A DNA stretch of 41,756 nucleotides from Bacteroidales bacterium (lineage in GTDB: Bacteria > Bacteroidota > Bacteroidia > Bacteroidales > F082): positions 1-41,756 of the forward strand of contig JAGCPJ010000052.1 of assembly GCA_017965765.1 (NCBI GenBank). Reading direction: 5' to 3'. Below, piece by piece: positions 29,014 to 37,111 of the stretch (its first letter is position 1; every line of letters begins with the position of its first letter). The notes under the pieces are model-generated. The model had not been told where the DNA came from, made no database searches, and saw nothing but the letters and a program-made list of their open reading frames with translations. The position numbers were made by a program, and so were the translations under genes.

Positions 29014-29982
29014 ATGGAAATGTATAGCTCGGACATTGACGGTGCCAAGGCACTGGTTGAAAAATATAGTCGGCTTAGGAACGAGATTGGGAAGGTCATC
29101 GTGGGCCAGGACGATGTCATCCATCACACGATCCTTTCCATCTTCTGTCAAGGCCACGTCTTGTTGGTAGGGGTCCCTGGCTTGGCCAAGACCCTGCTGG
29201 TAAACACCATTGGCAAGGCTTTGGGTTTGAGTTTTAGCCGTATCCAATTCACCCCGGACCTGATGCCGTCCGACATTGTCGGTACGGAGATCTTGGACGA
29301 GTCGCGTCAGTTCCGTTTCATCAAGGGACCGGTGTTTGCCAACATCATCCTGGCCGATGAGATCAACCGTACGCCGCCCAAGACCCAAGCTGCGTTGTTG
29401 GAGGCGATGCAGGAACGCAATGTCACCGTCTCGGGTAAGACTTTCCGTTTGCAGGAGCCCTTCTTTGTACTGGCCACCCAAAACCCCATCGAGCAAGAGG
29501 GTACGTATCCTTTGCCTGAGGCGCAACTGGACCGGTTCATGTTCAACCTAAAGCTCGACTACCCCTCCTACGAAGAAGAGGTGGCGATTGTCCAACGCAC
29601 TACGGTGGGCAAGGAAGAAGCTGTGTCGGCGGTGCTCACGCCAGAGGAAATCGTGTATTTCCAACAACTCGTCCGCAGGGTGCCTGTCTCCGACCATGTC
29701 TATCAATATGCTGTTGCGCTCAGTGCCAAGACCCGGCCGCACACGCCGTCGGCTCATGAATGGGCGGACCGTTTCTTGAGTTGGGGAGCTGGTCCCCGCG
29801 CCTCGCAGTACCTCATCATCGGTGCCAAGGCCAATGCCCTGTTGTCGGGTAAGTATGCTCCCGACATTGAGGATGTCAAGAAAGTGGCTGTCCCCATTCT
29901 GCGCCACCGTATCATCCGTAACTATACCGCAGAGGCGGAAGGGGTGAGCATCGAGGCCATTATCAATGAGCTGATGAAATAA
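29014..29982 (+). CDS. MoxR-family AAA+ ATPase
   Basis: A 322-residue AAA+ ATPase of the MoxR/RavA class, thought to act as a chaperone-like factor in maturing protein complexes. Walker A is GVPGLAKT (53-60), Walker B ILADEINR has Asp115-Glu116, and the sensor region ATQNPIEQEGTYPLPEAQLDRF is intact. The ATG at 29014 is preferred over a TTG at 28996 inside surA. MoxR genes usually sit with DUF58 and VWA (Bat) genes. Here the operon ends at a terminator right after it, so this copy is tied to the surA operon instead. The target is unknown. Confidence 0.92.
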   Translation: MEMYSSDIDGAKALVEKYSRLRNEIGKVIVGQDDVIHHTILSIFCQGHVLLVGVPGLAKTLLVNTIGKALGLSFSRIQFTPDLMPSDIVGTEILDESRQFRFIKGPVFANIILADEINRTPPKTQAALLEAMQERNVTVSGKTFRLQEPFFVLATQNPIEQEGTYPLPEAQLDRFMFNLKLDYPSYEEEVAIVQRTTVGKEEAVSAVLTPEEIVYFQQLVRRVPVSDHVYQYAVALSAKTRPHTPSAHEWADRFLSWGAGPRASQYLIIGAKANALLSGKYAPDIEDVKKVAVPILRHRIIRNYTAEAEGVSIEAIINELMK

Positions 29983-30014
29983 AAAAAGTCTGGAAGAATC
30001 TTCCAGACTTTTTT
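29982..30014. terminator. Bidirectional intrinsic terminator after the MoxR gene
   Basis: GTCTGGAAG (29988-29996) pairs with CTTCCAGAC (30000-30008) around an AAT loop. The hairpin is flanked by seven A's on the left and six T's on the right, so it works for the MoxR operon and for the convergent XRE gene. Confidence 0.93.
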
Positions 30015-30036
30015 GTTATAACACGAGTCCTGCAAA

Positions 30037-30354
30037 TCAGATGGCAGGATTGGCGGAAATCTTTTTCTTGGCTTCCTTGGAGAAGATAGCGAAGAAGTCG
30101 CGATGCAGGATGACGGAGATGCGCATCAGCAACTCGGTGTCGATGTCCTGGCGACGGAAGATGTTGTAAACATTGGTGCGGTCGCAGTCCAGTTTACGGG
30201 CCAACCATGACACGGTGCGTTCTTGGTTTTTCAATTCCTGCTGGATCAGGGTGCCGATAAAGATAGCGTTCTCGTCACCAGGAGCTGCGGTTGCTCTTTT
30301 TGCTCTGGGCTTTCTTGTGCCCTTCTTGGTTTCTTTGATCTCGTTTTTTTCCAT
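30037..30354 (-). CDS. Small XRE-like helix-turn-helix regulator
   Basis: A 105-residue putative DNA-binding protein. The first 40 residues are rich in Lys, Arg, Thr and Ala (KKGTRKPRAKRATAAPG). The rest forms a compact HTH domain (about 45-95) with VSWLARKLDCDRTNVYNIFRRQDIDTELLMRISVIL, a type very common in Bacteroidales. The ATG at 30354 is chosen; an upstream in-frame ATG at 30402 would add 16 unrelated residues. It is followed by a terminator shared with the MoxR operon. Its promoter appears to be about 265 bases upstream, so the leader is long and contains a large inverted-repeat element. Its targets are unknown; three CCTAGG sites near its promoter may be operators. Confidence 0.8.
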   Translation of the reverse strand: MEKNEIKETKKGTRKPRAKRATAAPGDENAIFIGTLIQQELKNQERTVSWLARKLDCDRTNVYNIFRRQDIDTELLMRISVILHRDFFAIFSKEAKKKISANPAI

Positions 30355-30407
30355 AGTACTTGATGAATTTTGGGCATCGCTCCACAAAAAATGTGGGATC
30401 ACTATTC

Positions 30408-30537
30408 ACGTTAGCAGAAAGCCTAGGGGAAAACCTGCTTGTCTCATAGTGTGTCCCACATCTGTTCCAGATATGTTGACGCACGCGTTGTTGAGACTGT
30501 AAAAAGAAATGTTTCCTAGGCTTTTCTTTTTTAACGT
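30408..30537. repeat. 130-bp nested inverted-repeat element (structured RNA or MITE-like)
   Basis: Nested arms pair inward: ACGTTA (30408-30413) with TAACGT (30532-30537); AGAAAGCCTAGG (30416-30427) with CCTAGGCTTTTCT (30515-30527, one bulge); GTCTCA (30441-30446) with TGAGAC (30492-30497); GTGTGTC (30449-30455) with GACGCAC (30478-30484, one wobble); CACATCTG (30457-30464) with CAGATATG (30468-30475, one mismatch) around a TTC loop. It lies in the leader of the XRE gene and could also be read on the plus strand, where a T-rich run follows. No coding frame of interest covers it. The rest of the gene-free stretch 30355-30710 is AT-rich. Confidence 0.7.
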
Positions 30538-30619
30538 AAAACAATCACGAGTGCCAATAGTTGTTTCTAATGTCTATTTGTATCTTGTTTTAATAGGTTG
30601 TTTGTTTCTTTTTGCCATG

Positions 30620-30651
30620 CAAATATAGCAAATAATAATTCATATTGACAA
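30620..30651 (-). promoter_or_regulatory. Promoter of the XRE gene
   Basis: On the minus strand TTG (30651-30649), a 21-base spacer and a perfect TAnnTTTG box (TATATTTG, 30627-30620). The predicted start is near 30614, giving a leader of about 260 bases before the XRE ATG. A CCTAGG palindrome (30652-30657) abuts the -33 element. Confidence 0.6.
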
Positions 30652-30710
30652 CCTAGGTATAAAATTATTGAAAAATCGTCAATTTTAGAATGATTCTAAA
30701 TAAGGAAGGC

Positions 30711-31379
30711 TCAATCGTCAATCAGGAAAACCGCCATTTGACGCGGTCCGAAGACGCCTGTGACCTCGGTTTGCTCGATGTCGTAAGTGCGTGTGGGACC
30801 GGTGAGGATGACCACTTGCGATGCCGCTCCGCCATTGAACCGCCCCTTCACCTTCTGAAGGGCTTCTTTCAGTCCCCCTACGATTTGGTTGGTGTGGGCC
30901 ATGACGAGGAGCACGTCGGATTCGGTGTAGGCTTTTCTGGACCCCGTGTTGCCGTCGGAGAGGAGGATGCTGCCTGTCTGGGCGATAAGGTACTCGCAGT
31001 CGGTGATGCACACCAGTTTCTGCTTAGGCGCTCTTGAAGGTTCGGTGTGGTAGGCCAACCCGTATTGCTGCAGCAGGCGTTGCATTTCGGGACTGGTGCA
31101 CCAAAACGGCTCCCATCCGTTTTCGGGTGCCAGTTGGCGTAGGCAGTCGCCGAATTCGGCTTCGTCTTCCAGGTAGATGAAGATGCCTCCCATGTCCTTG
31201 AATTTCTGGACGAAGGTGATGGCGTTGCCATCCTCTTCCTTGATGGGTTGCCAGGTGTCGCTCTGCAGGTCGATGTCTTCAAACATCGCCTCGGGCTTCT
31301 CGATGACAGCGTTTCTCACCTTGGCGAGAATCTGTTCCTTGTTGGTCGTGTCTTTGTCTGATCCCCGATTATCCCTCAT
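30711..31379 (-). CDS. LUD-domain (LutC/YkgG-like) protein
   Basis: A 222-residue protein of the LUD family. The conserved core is present: CITDCEYLIAQTGSILLSDG (about 124-143), a central LLVMAHTNQIVGGL segment, and the C-terminal ILTGPTRTYDIEQTEVTGVFGPRQMAVFLIDD, equivalent to the family's GPSRTADIE...GVHGP ending. LutC relatives take part in L-lactate utilisation, but no lutA or lutB gene is nearby, so a lactate role is not supported here. The ATG at 31379 overlaps the end of ftsH by 11 bases; a TTG at 31388 is a weaker choice. Last gene of the rsfS-ftsH-LUD operon. Confidence 0.88.
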   Translation of the reverse strand: MRDNRGSDKDTTNKEQILAKVRNAVIEKPEAMFEDIDLQSDTWQPIKEEDGNAITFVQKFKDMGGIFIYLEDEAEFGDCLRQLAPENGWEPFWCTSPEMQRLLQQYGLAYHTEPSRAPKQKLVCITDCEYLIAQTGSILLSDGNTGSRKAYTESDVLLVMAHTNQIVGGLKEALQKVKGRFNGGAASQVVILTGPTRTYDIEQTEVTGVFGPRQMAVFLIDD

Positions 31380-33291
31380 GGTCTTCAAGTTTTGGTTCGT
31401 CAGCGGTCTTCACCTCGGGTGTCTCTTCTTTGTCCCAAGGGCGTTTTCCGAAGATGTGTTCCAGGTCTTCGCCGAAGATCACTTCCTTCTCTACGAGTTT
31501 GTTGGCCAGTTGGGTCAGGCCCTCGCGGTTGTTGCTCAAGATGGTGACGGCTTCTTGATACGCCTGTTCCACCAGCTTGCTCACCTGTTGGTCGATGATT
31601 TCGGCTGTTTTTTCACTATAGGGTTTCGTGAAGCTATAGTCCTGTTGTCCTGTGGAATCATAATAGCTGAGGTTGCCGATCTTGTCGTCGAGTCCGTAGT
31701 AGGTCACCATGGCAAAAGCCTGCTTGGTGACCTTCTCAAGGTCGGAGAGCGCTCCTGTGGAGATCTTGCCGAAGATGACTTGCTCTGCGGCACGACCGCC
31801 CATGGTGGCGATCATCTCGTGGTACATCTGTTCCTTGGTGGTGATTTGCCGTTCTTCGGGCAGGTACCAGGCGGCGCCGAGCGACTTGCCACGGGGGACA
31901 ATGGTCACCTTGACGAGGGGATGGGCATATTGCAGCAGCCAACTGGTAGTGGCGTGACCGGCCTCGTGGAAGGCGATGACCCGCTTCTCTTCACCAGTGA
32001 TGATCTTGTTTTTCTTTTCCAGACCGCCGATGATACGGTCGATGGCATCCATGAAGTCTTGCTTCTCGATGACCTCCTTGCCTTTGCGAGCGGCCATGAG
32101 CGCAGCCTCGTTACAGACGTTGGCGATGTCGGCGCCGGAGAACCCAGGAGTCTGCTTGGCGAGGAAGTCGCGGTTGACATCGTTGCCGAGTTTCAGGTTG
32201 CGCATGTGGACGTCGAAAATCTCTTTCCTGCCGTTCAAGTCGGGTAGCTCGACATAGATCTGGCGGTCGAAACGTCCGGCACGCATCAAGGCCTTGTCGA
32301 GGATGTCGGCGCGGTTGGTGGCTGCCAACACGATGACTCCGGAGTTGGTGCCGAAGCCGTCCATCTCAGTCAATAGTTGGTTCAACGTGCTTTCACGTTC
32401 GTCGTTGCCGCCGTTGATCGGATTCTTGCCACGGGCACGTCCGATGGCGTCGATTTCATCGATGAAGATGATGCAGGGCGACTTCTGCTTGGCGTTGTTG
32501 AAAAGGTCGCGTACGCGTGAGGCACCTACACCCACGAACATCTCCACAAAATCGGATCCGGAGATGCTGAAGAAAGGTACGTTGGCTTCGCCGGCAACGG
32601 ACTTGGCCAACAAGGTCTTTCCTGTGCCGGGAGGGCCTACCAGCAAGACGCCCTTCGGGATCTTGCCGCCCAGTTTGGTGTATTTCTCGGGGTTCTTCAG
32701 GAAATCAACAATCTCCATGATCTCCACCTTGGCCTCTTCCAGTCCCGCCACATCCTTGAAAGTCACATTGACAGGCACATTGTCCTTGTCGAACAGCTGC
32801 GCCTTCGATTTCCCGATGTTGAAGATCTGTCCGCCACCTCCCATGCCGCCGCGGCCCATGGAGCGCATGAAAAAGATCCAAATCACCACCAACAGGATGA
32901 GCGGGAACCACCCGAGCAAGAAGTCCATGCCCCAGCTTCTGCGCTGGATGTTGGTGATATATACCGGGTCGGTGATGCCTTGTTCCTGTTGGACTTGCTC
33001 TACGGTCTCTTCGAAACGCTCCAGGGAACCGATACGGTAGGTGTATCGGACCTTGGTCGGGTTTTCCTTAAGGTAGATCTCCGCGTCTTCCTTGTTGATC
33101 AACTCGATCTTGGAGATCTCGCCTTTTTGCAGCAACTCGATGAGCTGCCCCATCTCGATGTCCTCCTTGGGGTTGTCGCCCTTGCCTCCGAAATACAAGG
33201 CAAACAGGACGACCGTAAGGATGATATAAATCCAATAGAAGTTAAATCTTCTCTTGCCTCCTGGCTTTAGGGGATTTCTCTTGTCTTCCAT
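31369..33291 (-). CDS. ftsH: ATP-dependent zinc metalloprotease FtsH
   Basis: Membrane-anchored AAA+ protease that degrades misassembled membrane proteins and regulatory proteins. The 640-residue protein has two N-terminal helices (about 18-35 and 123-142) flanking a periplasmic domain, and a glycine-rich GRGGMGGGG linker (147-155). The AAA domain has Walker A GPPGTGKT (219-226), Walker B IIFIDE (274-279) and the second region of homology (about 318-344). The zinc site is HEAGH (442-446). It lies 22 bases downstream of rsfS and overlaps the LUD gene, forming one operon. Confidence 0.97.
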   Translation of the reverse strand: MEDKRNPLKPGGKRRFNFYWIYIILTVVLFALYFGGKGDNPKEDIEMGQLIELLQKGEISKIELINKEDAEIYLKENPTKVRYTYRIGSLERFEETVEQVQQEQGITDPVYITNIQRRSWGMDFLLGWFPLILLVVIWIFFMRSMGRGGMGGGGQIFNIGKSKAQLFDKDNVPVNVTFKDVAGLEEAKVEIMEIVDFLKNPEKYTKLGGKIPKGVLLVGPPGTGKTLLAKSVAGEANVPFFSISGSDFVEMFVGVGASRVRDLFNNAKQKSPCIIFIDEIDAIGRARGKNPINGGNDERESTLNQLLTEMDGFGTNSGVIVLAATNRADILDKALMRAGRFDRQIYVELPDLNGRKEIFDVHMRNLKLGNDVNRDFLAKQTPGFSGADIANVCNEAALMAARKGKEVIEKQDFMDAIDRIIGGLEKKNKIITGEEKRVIAFHEAGHATTSWLLQYAHPLVKVTIVPRGKSLGAAWYLPEERQITTKEQMYHEMIATMGGRAAEQVIFGKISTGALSDLEKVTKQAFAMVTYYGLDDKIGNLSYYDSTGQQDYSFTKPYSEKTAEIIDQQVSKLVEQAYQEAVTILSNNREGLTQLANKLVEKEVIFGEDLEHIFGKRPWDKEETPEVKTADEPKLEDHEG

Positions 33292-33313
33292 AAAAACGAT
33301 TGCTAAATACAGT

Positions 33314-33691
33314 TCAATCCTCCACGCTGTTCACGATGCGCTCCGCATCGGCCCAAAGCTCTTCCAACTGGTAGTATTTGCGCATGGATTGCAAAAACAC
33401 GTGTACGACAACATCAACGAAGTCGATCAGGATCCATTCCGTGTTGTCGCGACCTTCCGTGTGATAAGGCTTCACGCCGTTCTTCTCCAAAGCCTCGTCA
33501 ATCACCTTGTCGGCAATGGCATCGACCTGGGTCTTTGAGTTGGCGTGGCATATCACGAAATAATCTGTAACGGCAGTGCCCGTCTCCCGCAAGTCCAGGG
33601 TAACGATCTCTTTGCCTTTGAGGGAATCCATGGCTTCTACAATGGTTGCAACAAGTTGCTCGGGATTCTCTGACTGATGCCTTATTCTCAT
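33314..33691 (-). CDS. rsfS: Ribosomal silencing factor RsfS
   Basis: A 125-residue protein of the Iojap/RsfS family, which binds ribosomal protein L14 and blocks joining of the 30S and 50S subunits during starvation. Family features are visible: LDLRETGTAVTDYFVICHANSKTQVDAIADKV (about 33-64), HTEGRDNTEWILIDFVDVVVHVF (about 78-100) and the ending YYQLEELWADAERI. The ATG at 33691 is chosen; a start at 33751 would add 20 residues encoded by the promoter region. First gene of the rsfS-ftsH-LUD operon. Confidence 0.93.
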   Translation of the reverse strand: MRIRHQSENPEQLVATIVEAMDSLKGKEIVTLDLRETGTAVTDYFVICHANSKTQVDAIADKVIDEALEKNGVKPYHTEGRDNTEWILIDFVDVVVHVFLQSMRKYYQLEELWADAERIVNSVED

Positions 33692-33719
33692 GTTAGTGGT
33701 ATTTCTTTGATTTAAACTA

Positions 33720-33727
33720 CAAAAATA
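33720..33727 (-). promoter_or_regulatory. -7 promoter box of the rsfS-ftsH-LUD operon
   Basis: TATTTTTG on the minus strand is a perfect TAnnTTTG match, 28 bases before the rsfS ATG. No clear -33 TTG at the usual distance. Confidence 0.6.
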
Positions 33728-33754
33728 CATAAATAGTTTGATTGTGCCCATTTT

Positions 33755-33787
33755 TTTGGGATGATATTTAAAAATTGACTAATTTCG
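33755..33787 (+). promoter_or_regulatory. Promoter of the kdsC-maf-surE-lpxB operon
   Basis: TTTG (33755-33758), a 21-base spacer and TAATTTCG (33780-33787), which matches TAnnTTTG except for one base. It lies 21 bases before the kdsC ATG and is divergent from the rsfS promoter. Confidence 0.5.
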
Positions 33788-33808
33788 TGCTTTCAATTGA
33801 GCAAAGAC

Positions 33809-34330
33809 ATGAACGATATCAATCATCTGCTAGCGGGAGTCACCACCTTCATCTTTGACTATGACGGGGTGATGACCGACGGCAGTGTATATATGGATAG
33901 TAACGGAGACCCGCTCCGTACCTCCAACGTGAAAGACGGATACGCCCTGCAACTGGCCGGGAAACTCGGATACCATGTCGCAGTCATCTCAGGCGCCATT
34001 GTCACCAACATCGTCAAACGCCTGAATTCCTTAGGCGTGCAGGACGTGTTCACTGGTGTGCCCGACAAGGTGGTAAAGCTGGAAGAGTATATGGCGCAGC
34101 ATGGCTTGCAACCTGAAGAAATCGTCTTCATGGGGGACGACATCCCGGACCTTAAGGTGATGCATCGGGTCGGCGTTCCTGCCTGTCCCGCCGATGCCGC
34201 GGAGGAAGTGAAACAAATCAGCGCCTTCGTCAGCGACCGTCCCGGCGGTCGTGGCTGCGTGCGCGACATCATCGAAAAAACCATGAAAGTGCAAGGGAAA
34301 TGGATGACTGCGGAAGCGTTCTCCTGGTAA
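33809..34330 (+). CDS. kdsC: 3-deoxy-D-manno-octulosonate 8-phosphate phosphatase (KdsC-type HAD)
   Basis: Removes phosphate from Kdo-8-phosphate in the synthesis of Kdo for the lipid A inner core. The 173-residue protein is a capless C0 HAD phosphatase: motif I is DYDGVMTDG (17-25, nucleophile Asp17 and acid/base Asp19), VISGA is the motif II region, and GDDIPDL (109-115) is motif IV. The arrangement KDGYALQLA after motif I is typical of KdsC tetramers. An ATG at 33809 is used; the upstream TTG is unlikely. An operon with lpxB supports the LPS role. Closely related sugar phosphatases cannot be excluded. Confidence 0.88.
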   Translation: MNDINHLLAGVTTFIFDYDGVMTDGSVYMDSNGDPLRTSNVKDGYALQLAGKLGYHVAVISGAIVTNIVKRLNSLGVQDVFTGVPDKVVKLEEYMAQHGLQPEEIVFMGDDIPDLKVMHRVGVPACPADAAEEVKQISAFVSDRPGGRGCVRDIIEKTMKVQGKWMTAEAFSW

Positions 34331-34333
34331 TCT

Positions 34334-34921
34334 ATGACTATGATACTTGAACATCTTGAAAACTATGCGGTGGTGCTTGCCTCCAAATCCCCCAGGCGTC
34401 AGGAATTGCTGAAGGGGATGGGCGTCCGTTTCACCTGCCTCACCAAGGACATCCCTGAGGACTACCCGGAGATGCCGCTGGAAAAAGTCCCTGAATATCT
34501 CAGCCGACAGAAATCTTTGGCCTTCGCCGATACAGAACTTCCAGCGAACTACTTGCTTATCACCGCCGATACCGTGGTGATCGCCGCAGGAGGCATCCTC
34601 GGGAAACCGGTGGACCGCGAGGACGCCTTGCGCATGATGCGTATCCTTTCTGGGCAAACCCATCATGTGGTGACAGGCGTGACCGTGAGGTCCTGCAATA
34701 AGATCAAGACATTTGCTGCGAATTCCAAGGTGACTTTTGCACTGCTCGACGAAGAGGAGATGGCTTATTATATCGACACCTTCAAACCTTACGATAAAGC
34801 GGGAGCTTACGGCATCCAGGAGTGGATTGGATATATCGGCATCGCAGGACTCAATGGATCGTTCTACAATGTCATGGGCTTGCCGACCCGCAAACTGTAT
34901 CAGACTTTGAAAACCTTTTAA
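34334..34921 (+). CDS. maf: Maf-family nucleotide pyrophosphatase
   Basis: A 195-residue protein of the Maf/YhdE family, which hydrolyses dTTP, UTP or modified nucleotides to monophosphates as a house-cleaning enzyme. The signature LASKSPRRQELL (15-26) and the catalytic region ITADTVV with Asp79 are present, as are KPVDREDA (about 93-100), the conserved SGQTHHVVTGV block and DKAGAYGIQ. Subtype is not certain from sequence alone. It begins 3 bases after the kdsC stop. An in-frame ATG two codons in (34340) is an alternative start. Confidence 0.93.
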   Translation: MTMILEHLENYAVVLASKSPRRQELLKGMGVRFTCLTKDIPEDYPEMPLEKVPEYLSRQKSLAFADTELPANYLLITADTVVIAAGGILGKPVDREDALRMMRILSGQTHHVVTGVTVRSCNKIKTFAANSKVTFALLDEEEMAYYIDTFKPYDKAGAYGIQEWIGYIGIAGLNGSFYNVMGLPTRKLYQTLKTF

Positions 34922-34932
34922 TCTCGGAACCG

Positions 34933-35709
34933 ATGGAACAGAACAAACCCCTTATCATGGTCACTAACGACGACGGCTGTCAGGCTAAAGGACTGAAGAA
35001 ACTGGCTTCGCTCATGATGCCCCTGGGCAATGTCGTCGTCATCTCCACCGACCGGGTGATGTCCGCGAAAAGCCATTCCATCACTACCACGCCGACGCTG
35101 ACTGGAATCCTGGTGGATGAAAAGCCTGGCTATCGTGAATTCTTGTGCAACGGCACTCCGGTGGATTGCGTGAAGATCGGCTACCAGTGGCTTCTGGACA
35201 GGAAACCCGACCTGGTAGTCTCCGGCATCAACCACGGCTCCAACGCCTCCACGAATGTCATCTACTCTGGGACCATGGCGGCAGCCATTGAAGCCTGCAT
35301 GGATGGAATCAACGCCATCGGCTTCAGCCTCGACTGCTATGACCTTGATGCGGACTTCGACCATCTGGACGACTATATCGTTGCCATCACCAAGAAGGTC
35401 CTTGCAGAAGGACTCCCTCCTGGGGTCTGCCTCAACGTGAATTTCCCGAAACGCAGCGATGAGCCTATCAAAGGACTCAAGGTATGCCGCCAAGCCAAAG
35501 CGAAATGGGTCGAGAACTACAGCCCTTGCGAAGATGGCAACGGAGGCACCTGCCTGAAACTCGGGGGAAAATTCATCTTTGAGGATAGCGGAGGCGATAC
35601 CGACTACGATGCCTTGCAAAACAATTATGTGTCACTGGTACCCACCCATTTCGACTTGACCGCAAAACAATACATGGAATGGATGGAACGTTTCGTTAAT
35701 ACAATTTGA
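34933..35709 (+). CDS. surE: 5'-nucleotidase / survival protein SurE
   Basis: Metal-dependent nucleoside monophosphate phosphatase linked to stationary-phase and stress survival. The 258-residue protein starts with the metal site NDDG (12-15); SAKSHSIT supplies the conserved serine and SGINHGSN the conserved Asn. These match the SurE family pattern, and the length is normal. The ATG at 34933 is used; the longer frame from 34822 overlaps maf and adds unrelated sequence. The gene begins 11 bases after maf. Confidence 0.94.
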   Translation: MEQNKPLIMVTNDDGCQAKGLKKLASLMMPLGNVVVISTDRVMSAKSHSITTTPTLTGILVDEKPGYREFLCNGTPVDCVKIGYQWLLDRKPDLVVSGINHGSNASTNVIYSGTMAAAIEACMDGINAIGFSLDCYDLDADFDHLDDYIVAITKKVLAEGLPPGVCLNVNFPKRSDEPIKGLKVCRQAKAKWVENYSPCEDGNGGTCLKLGGKFIFEDSGGDTDYDALQNNYVSLVPTHFDLTAKQYMEWMERFVNTI

Positions 35710-35714
35710 TTGCC

Positions 35715-35960
35715 ATGAAAATTAAAGATAGTTTTTGGATAGGATTGCTGATTGGCGCGGCCTTGTTCGCCCTGTTTTTCCTGCTACTCTCCTTGTTTCA
35801 CTGGGGACCGGCATACAAGAGGGCTCCTTTCATGTTGGCCTTTATCCCTGGCATCATCCTTTTTAGGATGGCTATGGTAAAATGGAATATGGAGAAATGC
35901 GGCAAGGGCATCCTGGCAGTGACCTTTGTGGGGATGCTCCTGGTGTTCTTCCTGGTCTGA
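35715..35960 (+). CDS. Small membrane protein of unknown function
   Basis: An 81-residue protein with three hydrophobic segments: about 7-27 (WIGLLIGAALFALFFLLLSLF), about 38-54 and about 63-80. I do not recognise a family. It sits 5 bases after surE and 17 bases before lpxB on the same strand, so it is very likely co-transcribed and could act in envelope or lipid A metabolism, but that is guilt by association only. The ATG at 35715 is preferred over a TTG at 35706. Hydrophobicity, spacing and codon use agree with a real gene. Confidence 0.75.
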   Translation: MKIKDSFWIGLLIGAALFALFFLLLSLFHWGPAYKRAPFMLAFIPGIILFRMAMVKWNMEKCGKGILAVTFVGMLLVFFLV

Positions 35961-35977
35961 AACTAAACCCGCTTGTC

Positions 35978-37093
35978 ATGAAGTATTACATCATCGCAGG
36001 GGAGGCCTCGGGCGACCTGCACGCCTCCAACTTGATTGCCGAGATAAAGCAAAAGGATCCCAAGGCGGAGTTCCGCGCCTGGGGAGGTGACCTGATGAAA
36101 AAACAAGGCGCCACCTTGGTCAAGCATTACCGGCATCTGGCGTATATGGGCTTCGTTGAAGTGGCCGCCAACATCCGCAAGATCCTGGGCAACATCAAGG
36201 CTTGCAAATCCGACCTGTTAGCCTACAACCCCGATGTGCTGATTCTGGTGGACTATCCTGGATTCAATCTGCGCATCGCCAAATTCGCGCACAAGCAACA
36301 CCTCAAGGTGTGCTATTATATCTCGCCACAGTTATGGGCTTGGAAACGGCACCGGGTGAAGAAGATCCGAAGGGATGTGGATAAGATGTTGGTGATCCTT
36401 CCGTTTGAGGAAGAGTTCTACAAAAACTATGGGGTGAACGCCACCTTTGTCGGACATCCGCTCCTTGATGAACTCGCCAAATTGGATGTCGCTCCAAGGC
36501 TGAACTTCATCCGGAGGAACAACCTCTCGGAGAAACGGGAAATCATCGCCCTGCTTCCTGGAAGCAGAAAGCAGGAAGTGGAACGCATGCTACCCGTCAT
36601 GTTAAAGGTAATCCCGCATTTTCCGCAATACCAGTTTGTGATCGCTGGAGTGTCTTCCCTGGATCGAAACCTTTATCAGAAGATGATTGGTGACAAAGAC
36701 GTGCGACTCGTTGAAAACCAGACGTATGAATTGCTTCAAAACGCCAGCGCCGCCTTGGTGACCTCGGGAACAGCGACGTTGGAAACGGCCCTGCTCGCGG
36801 TTCCGGAAGTGGTGTGCTATAAGGCTAACGGCTTTTCCTATCGCATCGCCAAGCGACTCATCAAGGTGAAGTACATCAGCTTGGTTAACCTTATCATGGA
36901 CAAGGAAGTGGTGAAGGAACTGATCCAAAATGATTTCACCGAACCCCAATTGGTAGAGGAACTGAAATCACTGCTGGAAAGCCCCAAACGTCAAAAACAA
37001 CTGCTTGAAGCCATCGACTCCCTCAAGAATAAGTTGGGGAATACAGGTGCGTCAGCCAAAGCCGCTGAAGAGGTGATTCAAATGATAAAATAA
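35978..37093 (+). CDS. lpxB: Lipid-A-disaccharide synthase
   Basis: Joins UDP-2,3-diacylglucosamine and lipid X to form the lipid A disaccharide at the inner membrane. The 371-residue GT19 protein shows the start YYIIAGEASGDLHASNLI, the central VDYPGFNLRIAK and CYYISPQLWAWKRHRVKKIRRDVDKMLVILPFEEEFY, FVGHPLLDEL, LLPGSRKQEVERMLP, and the C-terminal SGTATLETALLAVPEVVCYKAN (nucleotide-sugar binding). These are all family hallmarks. Start chosen at 35978, where the conserved sequence begins. Confidence 0.96.
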   Translation: MKYYIIAGEASGDLHASNLIAEIKQKDPKAEFRAWGGDLMKKQGATLVKHYRHLAYMGFVEVAANIRKILGNIKACKSDLLAYNPDVLILVDYPGFNLRIAKFAHKQHLKVCYYISPQLWAWKRHRVKKIRRDVDKMLVILPFEEEFYKNYGVNATFVGHPLLDELAKLDVAPRLNFIRRNNLSEKREIIALLPGSRKQEVERMLPVMLKVIPHFPQYQFVIAGVSSLDRNLYQKMIGDKDVRLVENQTYELLQNASAALVTSGTATLETALLAVPEVVCYKANGFSYRIAKRLIKVKYISLVNLIMDKEVVKELIQNDFTEPQLVEELKSLLESPKRQKQLLEAIDSLKNKLGNTGASAKAAEEVIQMIK

Positions 37094-37111
37094 TAGTTTA
37101 TTTTATAAAAA

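Noticed and set aside
30574-30618. 14-codon minus-strand ORF (MAKRNKQPIKTRYK) just after the XRE -7 box
   Set aside because: Its ATG lies 1 base after the box, upstream of the expected transcription start, so it would not be translated from that promoter.
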